A program made the translations under genes and the position numbers. The notes beneath the pieces are model-generated. The model ran no database searches and was not told the DNA's origin. It worked only from the letters and a program-made list of their open reading frames with translations. A stretch of DNA of 64,000 nucleotides from Corallium rubrum (taxonomy: Eukaryota > Cnidaria > Anthozoa > Scleralcyonacea > Coralliidae), in NCBI GenBank assembly GCA_964035015.1, contig OZ036011.1, positions 10,635,694 to 10,699,693 of the forward strand, in the 5' to 3' direction. Positions 1 to 11,971 of the stretch are shown piece by piece (positions within the stretch are counted from its first letter, which is position 1; each line of letters begins with the position of its first letter).

Positions 1-138
1 GTATGTTTCTTTACAATTTTCTAGCCATTAATATATTCAAAAGCTGTAAAAACTGTTTTGTCGACAAATGTCGAGTACGCCAAGTGCCGTTAGTGCCCAA
101 GTTGCTAGCGGCCGTGTCTTGTATAAAATACCGAAAAA

Positions 139-198
139 TACAAGAATGTTAAACTTGTTCTTCATTTATAAATGAAGAACAAGTTTAACATTCTTGTA
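139..198. repeat. perfect 60 bp palindrome
   Basis: The 30 bases from 139 are followed without spacer by their exact reverse complement, centred on TTTATAAA at 168/169. It lies downstream (on the minus strand) of the first ankyrin gene. A gapless perfect palindrome of this length would extrude a cruciform. It may be the relic of a foldback insertion or an assembly or library snap-back artefact. Confidence 0.9.
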
Positions 199-457
199 TG
201 AGGTATATACTACACCTTCTCTTGTAGATGTTATGTAAATTGTTAATTTGGTATTCAGTTCATGTTTGTGTAATAGTTGAAATGTCTGAAATTCGTATAA
301 AAATAAACAAATAAAAGAAACACTTATTTTTAAAGTGAAATGCTTTATTTTACTAGAAAAAACAAATACATTTTGAAAAGCAAGGGCGGGAAACATGCAG
401 TAAATCCGCCGCCCTTGATGAAAAGAGCAACGTTGACTGCTGTTCTATTGTTTCTGA

Positions 458-1201
458 TCAACTTTTTGAATGTGGAAACGACTTTGTCAAGTGATCACTG
501 TACACTGAGAATATTACAGGCAAACTAATGTAAAGAGAATGAGAATCTTGATCAATAGCCTGGAGGCGAAGATGCGAGGAAGACTTTCGCTTGCCGTAAA
601 GTAGATCCCTGGGTAAAGTTGTCGCTACAAAACCTTCTTCAACGAGCACTCGCACACAATCATAATGGCCCAAACGATGCGCAGTCATTAAGGCAGTTTC
701 ATTATTAGAATTCCTTCTGTTCAAATCAACCCTTCCTCTTTGAAATGCTTCGGCAAGAAGTCGTACTGTTGTCGGATTTCCCGAAGTGCAAGCCAAGCTA
801 AGGTTGGTGTTCCCAAAGCGATCAATCGAATCCAGTGCGATATTATGATGTATTTCTTGAAGAAGGAATTGTAAAACATCGTTTAGTGCAAGAAGGCATG
901 CCCATGAAAAAGCTGTGCGCCCCTCGAGATCAGCTTTTACAGTTTGTCCTCCGTAACTTAGCAATGTCTTAATGATGGCGCGTCTTTGTTTGCTATTTTC
1001 AATAAACATTGCCCTTATCAGAGGCGTATGCCCCGTAGCTGGATCTTTACAGTTGGCGTTTACCCCAGCATCAAGCAGCAAGCGCACTTGACGATGACGC
1101 TCCGAGCAAACTGCTTCGATAAGAATTAGGGATCGTCCGGAATTTGGAATCCACTTAGAATGGATCTCCCGATTCCAATTAGCTTGCTGGATACCTGCCA
1201 T
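458..1201 (-). CDS. ankyrin-repeat protein, five repeats, 247 aa
   Basis: Five ankyrin repeats fill nearly the whole protein (roughly residues 20-225), with typical hallmarks such as TPLIRA, GRTAFSWACLLALNDVLQFL and NETALMTAHRLGHYDCVRVL. Ankyrin repeats bind partner proteins; the partner here is unknown. I start at the in-frame ATG at 1201 because the upstream reading frame has no earlier ATG. Repeat 2 carries an inserted RRAIIKTLL-type helix and repeats 3-4 are long, the same layout as the ankyrin gene at 3232-5481, so the two look like tandem paralogs. Unlike its neighbour it has no Ser/Arg-rich tail: the open frame ends in SFPHSKS. A tail exon may lie beyond the window start, or the copy may be shortened. 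An AATAAA on the minus strand at 344-349 could end the transcript. General layout recalls ANKRD34-type proteins, but that is tentative. Confidence 0.72.
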   Translation of the reverse strand: MAGIQQANWNREIHSKWIPNSGRSLILIEAVCSERHRQVRLLLDAGVNANCKDPATGHTPLIRAMFIENSKQRRAIIKTLLSYGGQTVKADLEGRTAFSWACLLALNDVLQFLLQEIHHNIALDSIDRFGNTNLSLACTSGNPTTVRLLAEAFQRGRVDLNRRNSNNETALMTAHRLGHYDCVRVLVEEGFVATTLPRDLLYGKRKSSSHLRLQAIDQDSHSLYISLPVIFSVYSDHLTKSFPHSKS

Positions 1202-1940
1202 TAATATTCTTCCAAACTGCAAAGATTCTCTTCTTCTACATATGCAGATTCCGTTTGCCAACTATCGAGATTCCTCAACACCTCTCCGTCTTGTCTCTCG
1301 ACCAGCTCAAGGAACTGAATCAACCTCAAATCTTTTTGACAGTGAAACTTATATATTCAAACGAAATGAATTCCAGCTCCAAGCAAAAGTGCAATGATTG
1401 ATTCCGTCCCCAAAACGCAGATACAAGTCATGCGTATTAAGCTGCATAATCCGATTTTCACATTTTACAACTATTGTACTCTAAATCGTTTATCACTCAC
1501 CCCTGTTCCTTTTCCAGTACAAGATCTATATCGTTTTCGTTCTTTAAAATTATTGTTTTGTCACAGCGCATTCAATTGTGTTTACATCTTCTTCGTGCAC
1601 GCTACAATTAACATAACAAACTAATGATTTATATATATATATACATCATTAGTAAAATCGATCGTTAAATTACGGTAAAAATACAGAGGCGGCATGACAG
1701 ATGGACATCACTGTTTCAATTAAAGTGTTGAAAATGTAGAGACTTTTTTGTTCAAAAAGATTGGAATAACACAACATGAACACAATCATCGGCGCGAACG
1801 TGTTCTTCCATTTCTTGTTTGTCTGAAAAAATCATGTCCACCCACATACGCACAGTTCATTTTCAGTTTGCTTGGCATTAATTAAGAATTCTTCCGTGCG
1901 GAGGACATGGTCATTAAGATATCGCCATCGTCGACATTAA

Positions 1941-2265
1941 GGCTATGTGCACACGGTAACTTTCCGAGCGTTTTCGTATTGTTTACTGTTCTCAAGGGAA
2001 TCGAGAACAATCAACTCATTACTTGAAACAATACGAAAACGCTCGGAAACGTTAACCCTAGTTTACACGGGCAATTTTTCTTTGACAATTTTCAACTTGA
2101 CAAGTTTTATTTGCCCGTGTGTATGAGGAAACGTGGCAAGTTTTTCCTTGACAAGTCTCTCTTTTGAAAAGCTAGCATGCCAGCTTTTCAACAAGGAGAC
2201 TTGTCAAAGAAAAACTTGTCAAGGAAAAATTGCTCGTGTAAACTATTTACCGTGTGCACATAGCC
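1941..2265. mobile_element. MITE with TAA target duplication (PIF/Harbinger-like)
   Basis: Terminal inverted repeats begin GGCTATGTGCACACGGTAA on the left and close with the reverse complement (TTACCGTGTGCACATAGCC). They are flanked by TAA at 1938-1940 and 2266-2268. A 3 bp TWA duplication next to GG-starting ends fits PIF/Harbinger non-autonomous elements. Inside are nested inverted segments: ACAATACGAAAACGCTCGG is the reverse complement of the left interior, and a TTGACAAGT motif recurs. There is no transposase. Confidence 0.75.
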
Positions 2266-2269
2266 TAAG

Positions 2270-2411
2270 CCTGGCTTCCATATAAGATCGTCCCGATCGT
2301 CTCGATCACCCTGATTGCCCAAATCTCTCCAATCAGACTAGAGATACCTCAAATCGCCCAGTCGGATTGGATGGATTCAGGCGATTGGGGCAATGGAGAT
2401 GATCTTATGGG
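2270..2411. mobile_element. short foldback element
   Basis: The left end CCTGGCTTCCATATAAGATC pairs imperfectly with the right end GATCTTATGGGAAATCAGG. Interior CGATTGG/CCAATCG-type motifs alternate between strands. About 140 bp, directly abutting the preceding MITE, no coding capacity. Confidence 0.6.
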
Positions 2412-3059
2412 AAATCAGGCAGCCGTCGACCTTATTAAGCTGCTAGCCTATTGTTATTCACAATGCGCACTAAAAACTCATTAGCGGCAAACCTATGCTT
2501 ATTGCAATTTTAAGCTCCTAACAAATATTGACAAATGTTATCAATGATTTATTGAATTCATTTGAGCCGAGATCAACCGCATTGAAAAATATAAAAACAA
2601 AGGCAAGAGTTTACAAGACTTTGTTATTTTCGTGTTAAACAGATAGGTGCCTTGACCTCTCCCTGTGCTGAATAAAATCGCCTGGCGTTAGTATCACTTC
2701 ACGTGCACCTTCCAGTGCAAAAGCACTCTTGTTCTAGCATAAATTAATAGTCTTCAATAATAGCAAGCGTGTCCATAACAACTGCATTTAATTTATCACC
2801 AACAATAACGGTTACACCACTGACACACACAAACACACATCCACACACATATATATATATATATACAATAAGGCTGTATACAATAAGGTGCATAGTGTTC
2901 TCTACGCACGCTCTGATTGGCTAGCCCGCATTTCCTCCACTCCTGAGGCCTTTTTCTCTTTTAAATCGCCGCAAAAATACGCGATTTATTCTTGAATTGC
3001 CCATATCCAGCACCAAGAATGTAATCGTCGACTAACCAAGTCTTACCTGGAAACAATAT

Positions 3060-3062
<3 letters not shown>

Positions 3063-3109
<47 letters not shown>
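3063..3109. repeat. (AT)n microsatellite
   Basis: Uninterrupted AT dinucleotides over about 46 bp. Similar AT tracts occur at 5988-6042, 6248-6302 and 7404-7446. Confidence 0.95.
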
Positions 3110-3111
<2 letters not shown>

Positions 3112-3231
3112 ATTCAAGCGTCACTCTTGCCTTCTCCTTCCTTCCCAACACTTGTATATGCCACAAAATAAATTCATGCATAAAAGCGACCGAAAAACAC
3201 ACAAGATCACAGAATGCACACTCGATTCAGT

Positions 3232-5481
3232 TTATTGCGTCGCGTTTGAATACTGCAATTGAGTAGAAGTCATGAGAGAATGGCGTCGCAGTGACGTTTT
3301 ACCGGCGACAGGCAAACGGACATGGATTATAGGATCAGTGATGGTCCGAACCAATGGCGAAATCCTCTTAACTTCCTTTAAAGCGGGAATATTCTGAGGG
3401 CTTTCTCGAAGACGAATTATTGACGGGTCGCTACTGGTTCGACATTTCTCCTCCTTTAGTAAAACAGATTGCCTGCGCGATCGAGTCGATGAGCTGGTGA
3501 CGACACTCGAGTTACTAGGACTTGATGGGCGCCTGGTGAACAAACGATAATTAACTGGAGGTACACGTTTAACTGGAGTCATGGCTTTTAAACATTCCTG
3601 GAACTCCTCTGCCGACATTGCTTGAATGGGAAAACCGATTCGAAATGTAGAAGACCTCTGTTCACCGTATAGAGAAAGCACGCTTTTGAAATCACGTAAA
3701 TCATAAGGATTGTCAGAATTTGTGAAACTACTTCGCGAATTCGTGGAACGTGCTGCAATTTTACTGGAAACACAACTCCTGCAGTCCGGTGTTTTAGAAA
3801 AGTCTGGAACAGGAAGCTCTAGGAATCCATTTTTGGTCTTCAAGAAAGAATTGTGTTTTTCGTTCTGTGATATTTGCGAGAACTTCTTTTCTCGTTCCCT
3901 TGGTGATATTTCCGTGAAAGACTTGCCTCTTTTTCTTGTTTGCCCTTCATCATACAACCTTAGGAATTAAAAGTTGAATATTAAAAAAGTTGTGTGTGCT
4001 GGTCTGTCTGTGTGTATGTGTGTGTGTGGTGTGCACGGAATATGTGGTATGTGTGTCATGGTCACACGTAAAAACGCAGTCTGATCAGCTCTGATATCAG
4101 ATCTGTTCAGAGAAATGTAGCGAACCTTGATACAGCCTGACAGCTACAGAATGTACCAGCGCTGATGTCTAAACATTTAGTTAGAATTTCTAACAGACTG
4201 CGACAGCTCCGTAGACAACATACCTGTTCAGTCTGTTATATCAAACTGATACAGCACTGACCGTGTCAGGCTGATACAGTTCGACAGAATCTGTTCTGAA
4301 CAGCCTGTTGTAGCTGCAGGTATGATACACAGATATGATATCATAGGTGTATCATAGCTGATACTGCAACAGGCTGTATCATGCAGGGATCGCTACATTT
4401 TTCTGAACAGATCTGATATCATTCTGCATCGGGTCTGACACAGAGTGTGCGTTTTTGCGTGTGTATGTGGTAGATGCGTGCATGGTGTGTGTGAACTGTG
4501 ATAAATATGTGATGTGTGTATAAACTTGTCCATATATTTCATATTTCCCCTCAGCCTCAGGCTTGTTTGCCACTTTTTTGTATCATTAAATGATTTATCT
4601 TGCAATTCTTTGTAAATAAGGTAAATAGAAATGACTAAAAACCTTTTTCTTTCCTTTCTGTTCGCCACCGATGCCGACAAAGCTCTTCTTCTGGGATTAA
4701 AATGATTAACACCCAGCTTGGACCCACCTATACTGGAGTAACTTCGCAAAGAAGCCGACGCACTTTTTGCAGAAAAGCATCTTTGCTTGGTCCGCCCATG
4801 AACTTCTAAAGTGTCATCAACGCGATTATTATCGTCAGGTTCACTTGGAAATATTGTACATTGCGATTGAGCAGATGAATTGGTCATTGAAATAAGTTGT
4901 GCTAATGACGTAAAATGACCACTTTCGGCTAACTCTTTGGCATTTAAAAGCGTCTCCTGATCAACAATGTTGGGCGAGGCACCGTTATCTAATAACACCC
5001 GCGCACACTTCTCTTTGCCGTGTTTTGTCGCTAATAACAGCGGAGTAGCTCCTTGATTGTTCCTGTTATCCACACAAACCCCAAACCTTTTCATAGCTTC
5101 AACGAGCATGGTAGTGAGACGAACATTCCCTGCCGATGCAACATAATGCAATGCTGTATTGCCGTCACCATCAACGCAATTGAAATCAAGATCCATTAGA
5201 GAGCGACCCAAGAGAATCTGCACTACATCGAGTTTTCCGTGAAAACATGCCCACATTAAAACATTTCGCCCAAAGACATCAACATTGCTCACACTGCCAC
5301 CTTTACTCAACAAGATTCGTATAAGCTTCCTTCGGGTAGTTGCCAGGTTGTCTTCCAGTAGGCATGCTTTGATTAAAGCCGTTTGTCCTTGTTTGTCAGT
5401 CTCGTTGATGTTAATACTACTGGAATCCAGCAGATACTTCACCATATAAATCCTGCCTTCCTTTACAGCGTCAAGCAACAT
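3232..5481 (-). CDS. ankyrin-repeat protein with Ser/Arg-rich tail, two exons, 521 aa
   Basis: Minus-strand exons 4643-5481 and 3232-3958 join in frame: the donor at 4642 (AAAAG|GTTTTT) and the acceptor at 3960 (CTAAG|G) complete one Arg codon, giving KERKR-LYDEG. The start is the ATG at 5481 (MLLDAVKEGR); there is no earlier in-frame ATG. Residues 1-190 hold five ankyrin repeats (for example GQTALIKACLLEDN, FGRNVLMWACFHGKLDVVQI, GNTALHYVASAGN, GATPLLLATKHGKEKCARVL). The rest is low-complexity, rich in Ser, Arg and Lys, likely disordered, with several RxxS motifs that could be kinase sites. It is the longer paralog of the gene at 458-1201. The stop codon overlaps an AATAAA (minus strand, 3229-3234). 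The intron carries a complete mobile element at 4064-4464. Function is not inferable beyond protein binding. Confidence 0.8.
4064..4464. mobile_element. TIR element, family A, copy 1 (inside ankyrin intron)
   Basis: Ends are CACACGTAAAAACGCA on the left and TGCGTTTTTGCGTGTGTA on the right. The ~400 bp body is rich in CTGATA/CAG palindromic words and contains the block TTAGTTAGAATTTCTAACAG. Two further copies lie inverted at 36468-36859 and 48538-48938, and a fourth element with matching termini lies at 44231-45166. No open reading frame is shared between the copies, so this is non-autonomous. Confidence 0.85.
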
Positions 5482-5986
5482 CGTATATATAGCGGTGTAT
5501 GTTGTTTTGTCTTGATCTGCGTGCAGTCGCAAGACTAGCACTGCACGTATTCTACTGTTGTCTTAACGACATACGATTTAAATGTCCGCATAACGATTCC
5601 CCGGAGGGCAGTTTATTTGCTGACTTTTGTCTACCAACTATTTAATAAGCAAGAAGCGGTTTTACAACAAGCAATTAACGGCAAAGCGAATCTAAAGAGT
5701 AAAGTGTTTTTATTACCGATACTGGCTAAAAGCGGTTTTTTTCTTGCCTGATTCATTATTAATTCTAGTTCAACATAACTTTTTCGTCTTATATAATTAT
5801 TTAAAACGGCAAATCGATATTAATTCGTGGAAATTGTACCCACACCGAGCTTTTCCTTTTTATTAAAAATCTATTCTTTTCTACTTTATAATTGTTTTGT
5901 AATTAAACAAGAAATCGAAAAACGCGGCTTTTGATCTACTCCAGCTGCAATAATAAATCAGCAAAAAGCGATCCTGCATGCGTGTG

Positions 5987-6043
<57 letters not shown>

Positions 6044-6248
6044 CATCAATAGATAATTATATACAGATCCTGATCATACATATATATATATTATATATAT
6101 ATATATGATCATCAATAGATTATATATAGATCACAATCATCAATAGATCATTATATATAGATCATGATAATCAATAGATCATTAAATACAGATCATGATC
6201 AATAGATAATTATATATAGGTCATGATTATATATATATATAGGTCATG

Positions 6249-6305
<57 letters not shown>

Positions 6306-6881
6306 TCAATAGATCATTATATATAGATCACAGTCAGCAATAGATCATTATATATAGATCACAATCATCAATAGATCATTATATTTATATATTTATATAT
6401 ATGATCTATTGATGATTGTGATCTATATATAATAATCTATTGATGATCATGATATATATATATATACAATAGATCATTATATATAGATCACAATCATCAA
6501 TAGATCATTATATATATATATATATATATATATATCATGATCATCAATAGGTCATTAAATATAGATCTTGATCATCAATAGATCATTAAATATAGATCAT
6601 GATCATCAATAGATAATTATATATAGATCACAATCATCAATAGATCATCACTCTTTCTCCCTCATGGCTAAAAAATTTGCTGGAGTGAATTTTTAAAAAC
6701 TTTTTATTCTTGTCAACAGATGCTTTCACAATTAATTAACAAATATCTCAGTTACTTATTTTTCCTTAGAAATGCACAGAACAGTCCATAATAATTCCTT
6801 GACAGTGATCTGTCATTCTAAACATGTTTTATTCAAGTTAGTCAATACATAAATAACTAAACTTAACAGTAGTCTGTCATT
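5482..6881. repeat. AT-rich intergenic region with GATCATCAATA satellite
   Basis: Positions 5988-6302 and 6510-6535 hold AT dinucleotide runs. From about 6040 to 6650 a degenerate unit built on GATCATCAATAGATCATTAT and ATATATAGATCACAATCATC recurs more than ten times and appears in both orientations (for example 6380-6420 reads the complement). No coding exon is visible. TTTATT at 6828-6833 is the poly(A) signal of the COX6B gene on the minus strand. Confidence 0.8.
6828..6833 (-). promoter_or_regulatory. poly(A) signal of COX6B
   Basis: TTTATT on the plus strand reads AATAAA on the minus strand, 49 bp after the COX6B stop codon. Confidence 0.6.
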
Positions 6882-7399
6882 TTAAACTTTCCCTGTAAAT
6901 GTCCCCTCCTCTCTCTGGGAATCCCAATCTTCCACCTAAGAAAATAAAGAAAATTATAATGCAGATAATACTGCAACATGATCGCCACGGATTCTTTTGT
7001 TCTCCAATGGAATGTAAACCTCGTATTTCCCTCATTGCTCATGCAAGAGGGAAAGTTTTCCTTTGTCTTCTAATTTTCCCAGGCCCTCAGACTTTCACAA
7101 ACCTTCCCTCGGCTACTGGAAATTTAATTGCTAAGTAATATTTAAAAACTGTGCAGGAGGGCTTTATCGGATATAAAAACAAGGTGATAGCCAAGTGTTT
7201 TAGAGCCGATAAAGCCTGTACTGCAAGGTTTTTAAATGACTTCTAAAATTCATCACTTCATACGGTCATTGGTGTAGTAATTTTGAAAATTAATATAAGC
7301 TTATCTCAGCCATTAAAAACCAGTGAGAAACTTAGAGCGAGTCTATATCACATATATAGATCCAATACACTTATGATTTTTCTTTGTGTTTTCCTCATG

Positions 7400-7451
<52 letters not shown>

Positions 7452-7656
7452 TGTAGTGTCTTACCCATTTTCTGGGGCACAATGATGCATAGTTTCTCCT
7501 AAACCATTGACATGGTTCAAAATCCTCTCCTTTCTTATTTACGCAACGGAAATAATCACAATAATTTTGCCAGCAGTTTCTTGCTTGGTTTGTATAAGGA
7601 AATCTTGCATCAAATGGAGCAGTTTCAATCTTAAATTCAAACTCTTTCTCAGCCAT
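6882..7656 (-). CDS. COX6B: cytochrome c oxidase subunit 6B, two exons, 81 aa
   Basis: Nuclear-encoded subunit of mitochondrial complex IV on the intermembrane-space face, needed for dimer contacts near cytochrome c. Exon 1 (7465-7656, minus) starts at the [12 protein letters not shown] and contains the family core [20 protein letters not shown]. The twin-cysteine motifs are present: CX9C ([11 protein letters not shown]) and CX10C ([12 protein letters not shown]), as expected of a Mia40-imported coiled-coil-helix protein. Exon 2 (6882-6935) is only 18 codons, [17 protein letters not shown] plus stop, and matches the usual C-terminus. The splice is GG|GTAAGA to TTAG|GTG, phase 0. At 81 residues it is close to the usual mid-80s length. 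The donor lies 18 bp from an (AT)n tract. A poly(A) signal sits at 6828-6833. The intron holds a dispersed repeat shared with 43555-43700. Confidence 0.95.
6955..7095. repeat. dispersed repeat in COX6B intron
   Basis: The segment around CGGATTCTTTTGTTCTCC, CCTCATTGCTCATGCAAGAG and TTTGTCTTCTAATTTTCCC recurs in inverse orientation at about 43555-43700. The element class is unclear. Confidence 0.65.
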
Positions 7657-7792
7657 TATGCTCTGATAAAAATAAGAATACACAAAAGAATGTCATCATC
7701 GGTGGTGGTTCTATGAAAGTATATATTCTATGTCACTTTAAGAAAACAACAAAGTAGGTGACTTGTGGCAAGTCTACCAGTGTGTGCTTTAA

Positions 7793-8386
7793 GGTGGCTC
7801 CCTATACATGTAGTTTCAATAAATACACGCTATTTCATACGCTCATTATCTAATGTTATTCACAAGTTTAAAAATTTCTTAGATAAATACTAAGTAGACC
7901 TTACTATAGCAGAACTATCGCAGATATAAAATATCTATCAAAAAGTTCAATTATTTGCTGTTACCATGGTAATAATGTCATTGGAACTTTGGCATATTTT
8001 CAAATATTGCATAATTGAAGCGGCATCTCTTCAGTTTGCTTCAGTGAAATTTTTTAAAAATTGCTGAGATGATAGATACTGTTGTGGGGAATGTCCATGC
8101 ACAAAATCAAAGAGGGTTGTATGGACAGATTTTTCACTATAAAAATTATCGATTTAAAAAAGTTCTATCTTATGAAAATTTTTTAAAATTATATATACTT
8201 TAGAACTTTTTATAAACTACTTTTTTACAAAATTTTAGCAAAATTCACCAAAGGAAAATGTCTACAAGTCTAACATATGTCGACGTGGTCATAGAATTTT
8301 GATTCGACAAGATCACTATTTACACATGCGTAGCGATACTATTTCTAGTCACCAGTCCCCTATTGAAATTACTGTAGGGAGCCACC
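7793..8386. mobile_element. non-autonomous element flanked by TTAA
   Basis: The ends GGTGGCTCCCTA (left) and TAGGGAGCCACC (right) are inverted repeats. Each is bordered by TTAA (7789-7792 and 8387-8390). The TTAA duplication suggests piggyBac, although TAA plus GG ends would also suit Harbinger. The interior is AT-rich and non-coding. Confidence 0.7.
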
Positions 8387-8390
8387 TTAA

Positions 8391-9839
8391 TAGGCAAAAA
8401 AAAAGTCTTCTGTTTCTGGTCAGTGCATGCATCATCTTTTTTCTTGCGCGTCGATACTTTTCTTTTAACATTTTTAATATTAATTGACTACAAATGACAC
8501 CAGTGGATATTAAATATTTGATCGGTCTATTCTCAACCAATGTTTCCCATGAAAACCACTGGTATGTTTGCGGGCACTGATTGAAGGCTTCATATTTCAA
8601 TCATGTGTTCATGCTACATGTTCAGTATACCATGTGACGAGTATATTATAAGAATACTCAACATGTTTCAGATGTCTGTTCAATCAAGGTTTGCCTTGGG
8701 GGAAGAAAAGGCTAAAAAAAAAAACCCCGCATCACCACATTGATTTTGGGCATGTGCCCTGATCAGAAAAGAATACTTTTTTTTTGGCCTTACACTACTA
8801 GTTCCTTGGCACCACAATCGCAAGCGTTGCTCAACAGAGAAATATACAGATAACTTATACATATATCAGACAGAGATATATTTATAAGTTATAAATATAT
8901 TTTCTTAAAAATTATAAAAGCCTGTGAAAGAGGTGGTATTACAGTCAAACCGGATGTTCTCTTGCATGTGACTTTGTAATATTGCGCCGCAACATTGCAA
9001 TGTTGATTGTCAATTTGGCTTGAGCAACTTGCAAACGTCTCGTGAAGATTCCTCAGTAGATTCCTTTAAAGGTTCGTCTTTCTTTTGAGTAAATATACCA
9101 ATTTATGTTTAAAATATTACTGTTGGTGGGCAGATAGTATTTAATGTATTTTCAGCCATGCAAATGGTAGTTTAAGTAAAGAAATGTTGAATTTCGCAAA
9201 TAAATATTCCCAAAATGTTTGCAAATTGCTCACCGGAACTTGTCAATGAACATTGCAATGTTGCGTGGGAATAGTGCAATGTAGCTCGCAAGAGAACACC
9301 CGGTTTGACTGTAATGGTACTTTTTATTATTTATTTATTCTGTATCCAATATACATGTACAATTATTATAACTCATATTTAATTTTCTCAAAAATTATAA
9401 GAACCTGCAAAAGAGACAGTAATGGGACTTTCTACTTATTTATTCTGTACTACAAAATAATAATAATGTCTCGATTAAGTCGACTTATTTTATATACATT
9501 TCTTACATCGTAAGTAAGCTTACGTACTTTTCAGTTCAAATATTCAGTCAGCATATTGCGCCGGGAAAACAGTTATAACAGAGCAAAAACATCATCCAAT
9601 AATATTTACTTACTCCAAATGTATTATATATACTCACCGTTTAATGGTATAAATTCAAAATTGTTCAACAAAAAGAGAGAAAAATACTTCAAAACTCAAA
9701 AACAACTGAAGAAGCCAAGAATCAAAATGGCTGCCAAGGATTGAAACCACAATGCTTTGCGATCATTTAATTCTGACGTCATGATCTTGGAACCACAATC
9801 CTTTGCGCTTATTTAATTATGACGTCACAATCTCGGAAT
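8391..9839. other. no gene; repeats
   Basis: Holds the TA-flanked element at 8942-9311 and a related pair of blocks around TCAAAAATTATAAGAACCTG (8905 and 9395). No exon with family similarity or phase-compatible splice sites was seen. Confidence 0.6.
8942..9311. mobile_element. TA-flanked MITE, family B, copy 1 (Tc1/mariner or pogo type)
   Basis: Inverted termini CAGTCAAACCGGATGTTCTC and GAACACCCGGTTTGACTG are flanked by TA (8940-8941 and 9312-9313). 370 bp. The interior has the repeated word ACATTGCAATGTTG near both ends. Other copies: 16569-17074 (truncated, inverted, with an internal insertion) and 59048-59414. Confidence 0.85.
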
Positions 9840-10056
9840 TTATTAACCAAATAAAGAAACGTGATTGGTTGATGATGGTCTGACGTCACAGTAAGCGCGC
9901 AAAGCATGCTAGGGTGTTGAAGACGAAGGCGGACACGAAGAAGAAAGGATTGTTGTCTTTTATACAAGAAAAAATACATTATTTTCGCGTTCAAAACATA
10001 AGAAAGGTAATGTTTTCTTGCGTGAATACCAGCGACATCAGAGCCACTGCAGAATG
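9840..10056 (+). promoter_or_regulatory. candidate LENG8 promoter and first exon
   Basis: A GC-richer island (TGACGTCA-type sites near 9774, 9820 and 9881, GCGCGCAAAGCATGC at 9896) precedes an ATG at 10054-10056 that sits directly before a strong donor GTAAGT. Joined to the acceptor before 11972 this would add one Met in phase 0. The three TGACGTCA/TGACGTCAC words resemble CREB/ATF sites. Transcript data would be needed to decide this start. Confidence 0.4.
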
Positions 10057-11971
10057 GTAAGTTTTCTAAGTGTTTTTTGTGTGATTAACTGTGTAATTTT
10101 GTGAAGAAACTGACAAAGTGAATGTTGATATCATTTCGTGTTTGAAGAAAAATATTGATATGATGTAGCTTTTATCGTGATTCTTTGAGGTCATTGTTGC
10201 CTGGAACGCTCAATATTGTTGGCAGGCTTTATTCTAGTCCAAGTTATTTAGAGGACTGTATTAAACCTCGAAGATTTTAAAGATTTTGTTTTGTTAAATC
10301 AAGCGCAAATTGGTAATCAAAATAAAAATATTGGAATTTTCCGAATGTAACTATAAACTCTGAATACATGCTTCTTTCAACAAGTTTTATGTAATTTTAC
10401 AGTTAGTAAGTTAGTTACTGATGGTTTATGTAGTATTGTAGTTAGTGTATATTAAAGATAACAATATATTCCTTGAGTTCACGTTGTAAAATATAGTAAA
10501 ATTTTAATAATTTATGACAATGGTTTCATGTAATAAACGGTCTATAGAAGGCCCCACCATCAGGCCAAAAAAAAAAGTGTTGTATAAGTAATGGGGTGGT
10601 CATATCAACAGAATAACAGTTTGGTTTTACACTACTTAGAGTGTATTCCAGACTGTAAAGTTGTTTTTTTGTGCGGGGAACAGTAAATTTCTTAAAAAAA
10701 TTTGTGCGGTGCAGGAAAATTTTTAGGATTCTTGGTTGTTAAAAAAGAGATTTTATAACTACTACATTTTGTTAGATTCACGAACACTTCACAAAGTTTT
10801 TTACTTCTTGTCAGAAATGCGCGGGTAATGGGTTGATATAACAAAAATCTGCGTGAATTCTTAGACAAATCTTGAAAATGCACAGACAGAAATCCGGATG
10901 AAAAATTCTGAGTGGGGAACGCGTTCCCCTTCCCCATGCAGACCAAACTTTACAGTCTGGAGTGTATGCAGGCCAGAAAAAAATGATCATAATAACAAGG
11001 TGGTTGTATTAACTGGGTGATCGTATGGCAGGCTTCCACTGTATGTAATTGTCCTCTTGTCATATTTGATCCATTGGCCACTATGTAAAACAGATTTCGC
11101 AGCATTCACCATTGAATTATATTATAGTGGAATGATAATAATACCGTAGTGCACTGGAATACTAAAATTTTATGAAGTTGTCCTACAGTCATTGTAGTGA
11201 AATAGAATGTCCCTTTTTGGTAGATCTTGGACAGTCTTGTAAACTTGAATATCTGAACATTTTTTTGGGGTGGGGGAGGGAGAGCAATTGGTGAGACTGG
11301 TGATGGTTAGGAATGCTACGGTAATTGGGATCATTTGGAGGGACAGTAATAATATATAGGGGTACACTCCCTCTCACCAGGTCTCTTTCAAAAATCCTGG
11401 CTTTATGCCTGCCTTTTTTATGTAATAATGGTAGTTTTTGGGTCATAGAACATACCAGGCTTCGAAATAAGTGCCGGTCACTGGTCACTGACCGGTAAAA
11501 TTTTACAGTTTGACCGGCAAATACCATCGCTTGGCGGACATGCATGACCGGTGAATTTTTGAATCCAAGTGAGAGCGAATGTGTCAAATTGTAATACGAT
11601 ATGCTGGTGTTGTGCCTATATACAAATATAATTCATAATCTATATTATAATACCTTTATCTGTCTGTGTGTGCATGTTTGTTTGTCTCACTGTCATTACC
11701 TAAAAACTCGAAAACGGTTATGCTGTTGGCCCGTTGTATATTATTGTTTCTAAACTCACGAGCCACGCGAACGATGAGTACAAATAAGTATAACTAAAAA
11801 TGACCGGTAAAAATTCCACTGTGACCGGCAAATTTATTGAGCCACCGGTCATAGTGACCGGTATACGTTTCAAATTTATTTCAAAGCCTGGAACATACTT
11901 TTACACCCTTGGTGCTAGTAAAATAAGTATTCACTGTTGTATTGTAAAGGTCCAATCAGTACAAACCACAG

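Larger units (their letters stand above)
1202..3231. other. intergenic stretch without a gene
   Basis: No exon with coding character was found on either strand. It holds two foldback elements (1941-2265 and 2270-2411), a partial copy at about 2640-2700 of a dispersed repeat containing CTGTGCTGAATAAAATCG (also near 38590, 38705 and 60937), a partial copy at 2880-2950 of the terminal repeat also seen at 61790-62515, and AT microsatellites at 2850-2865 and 3063-3109. Confidence 0.7.
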
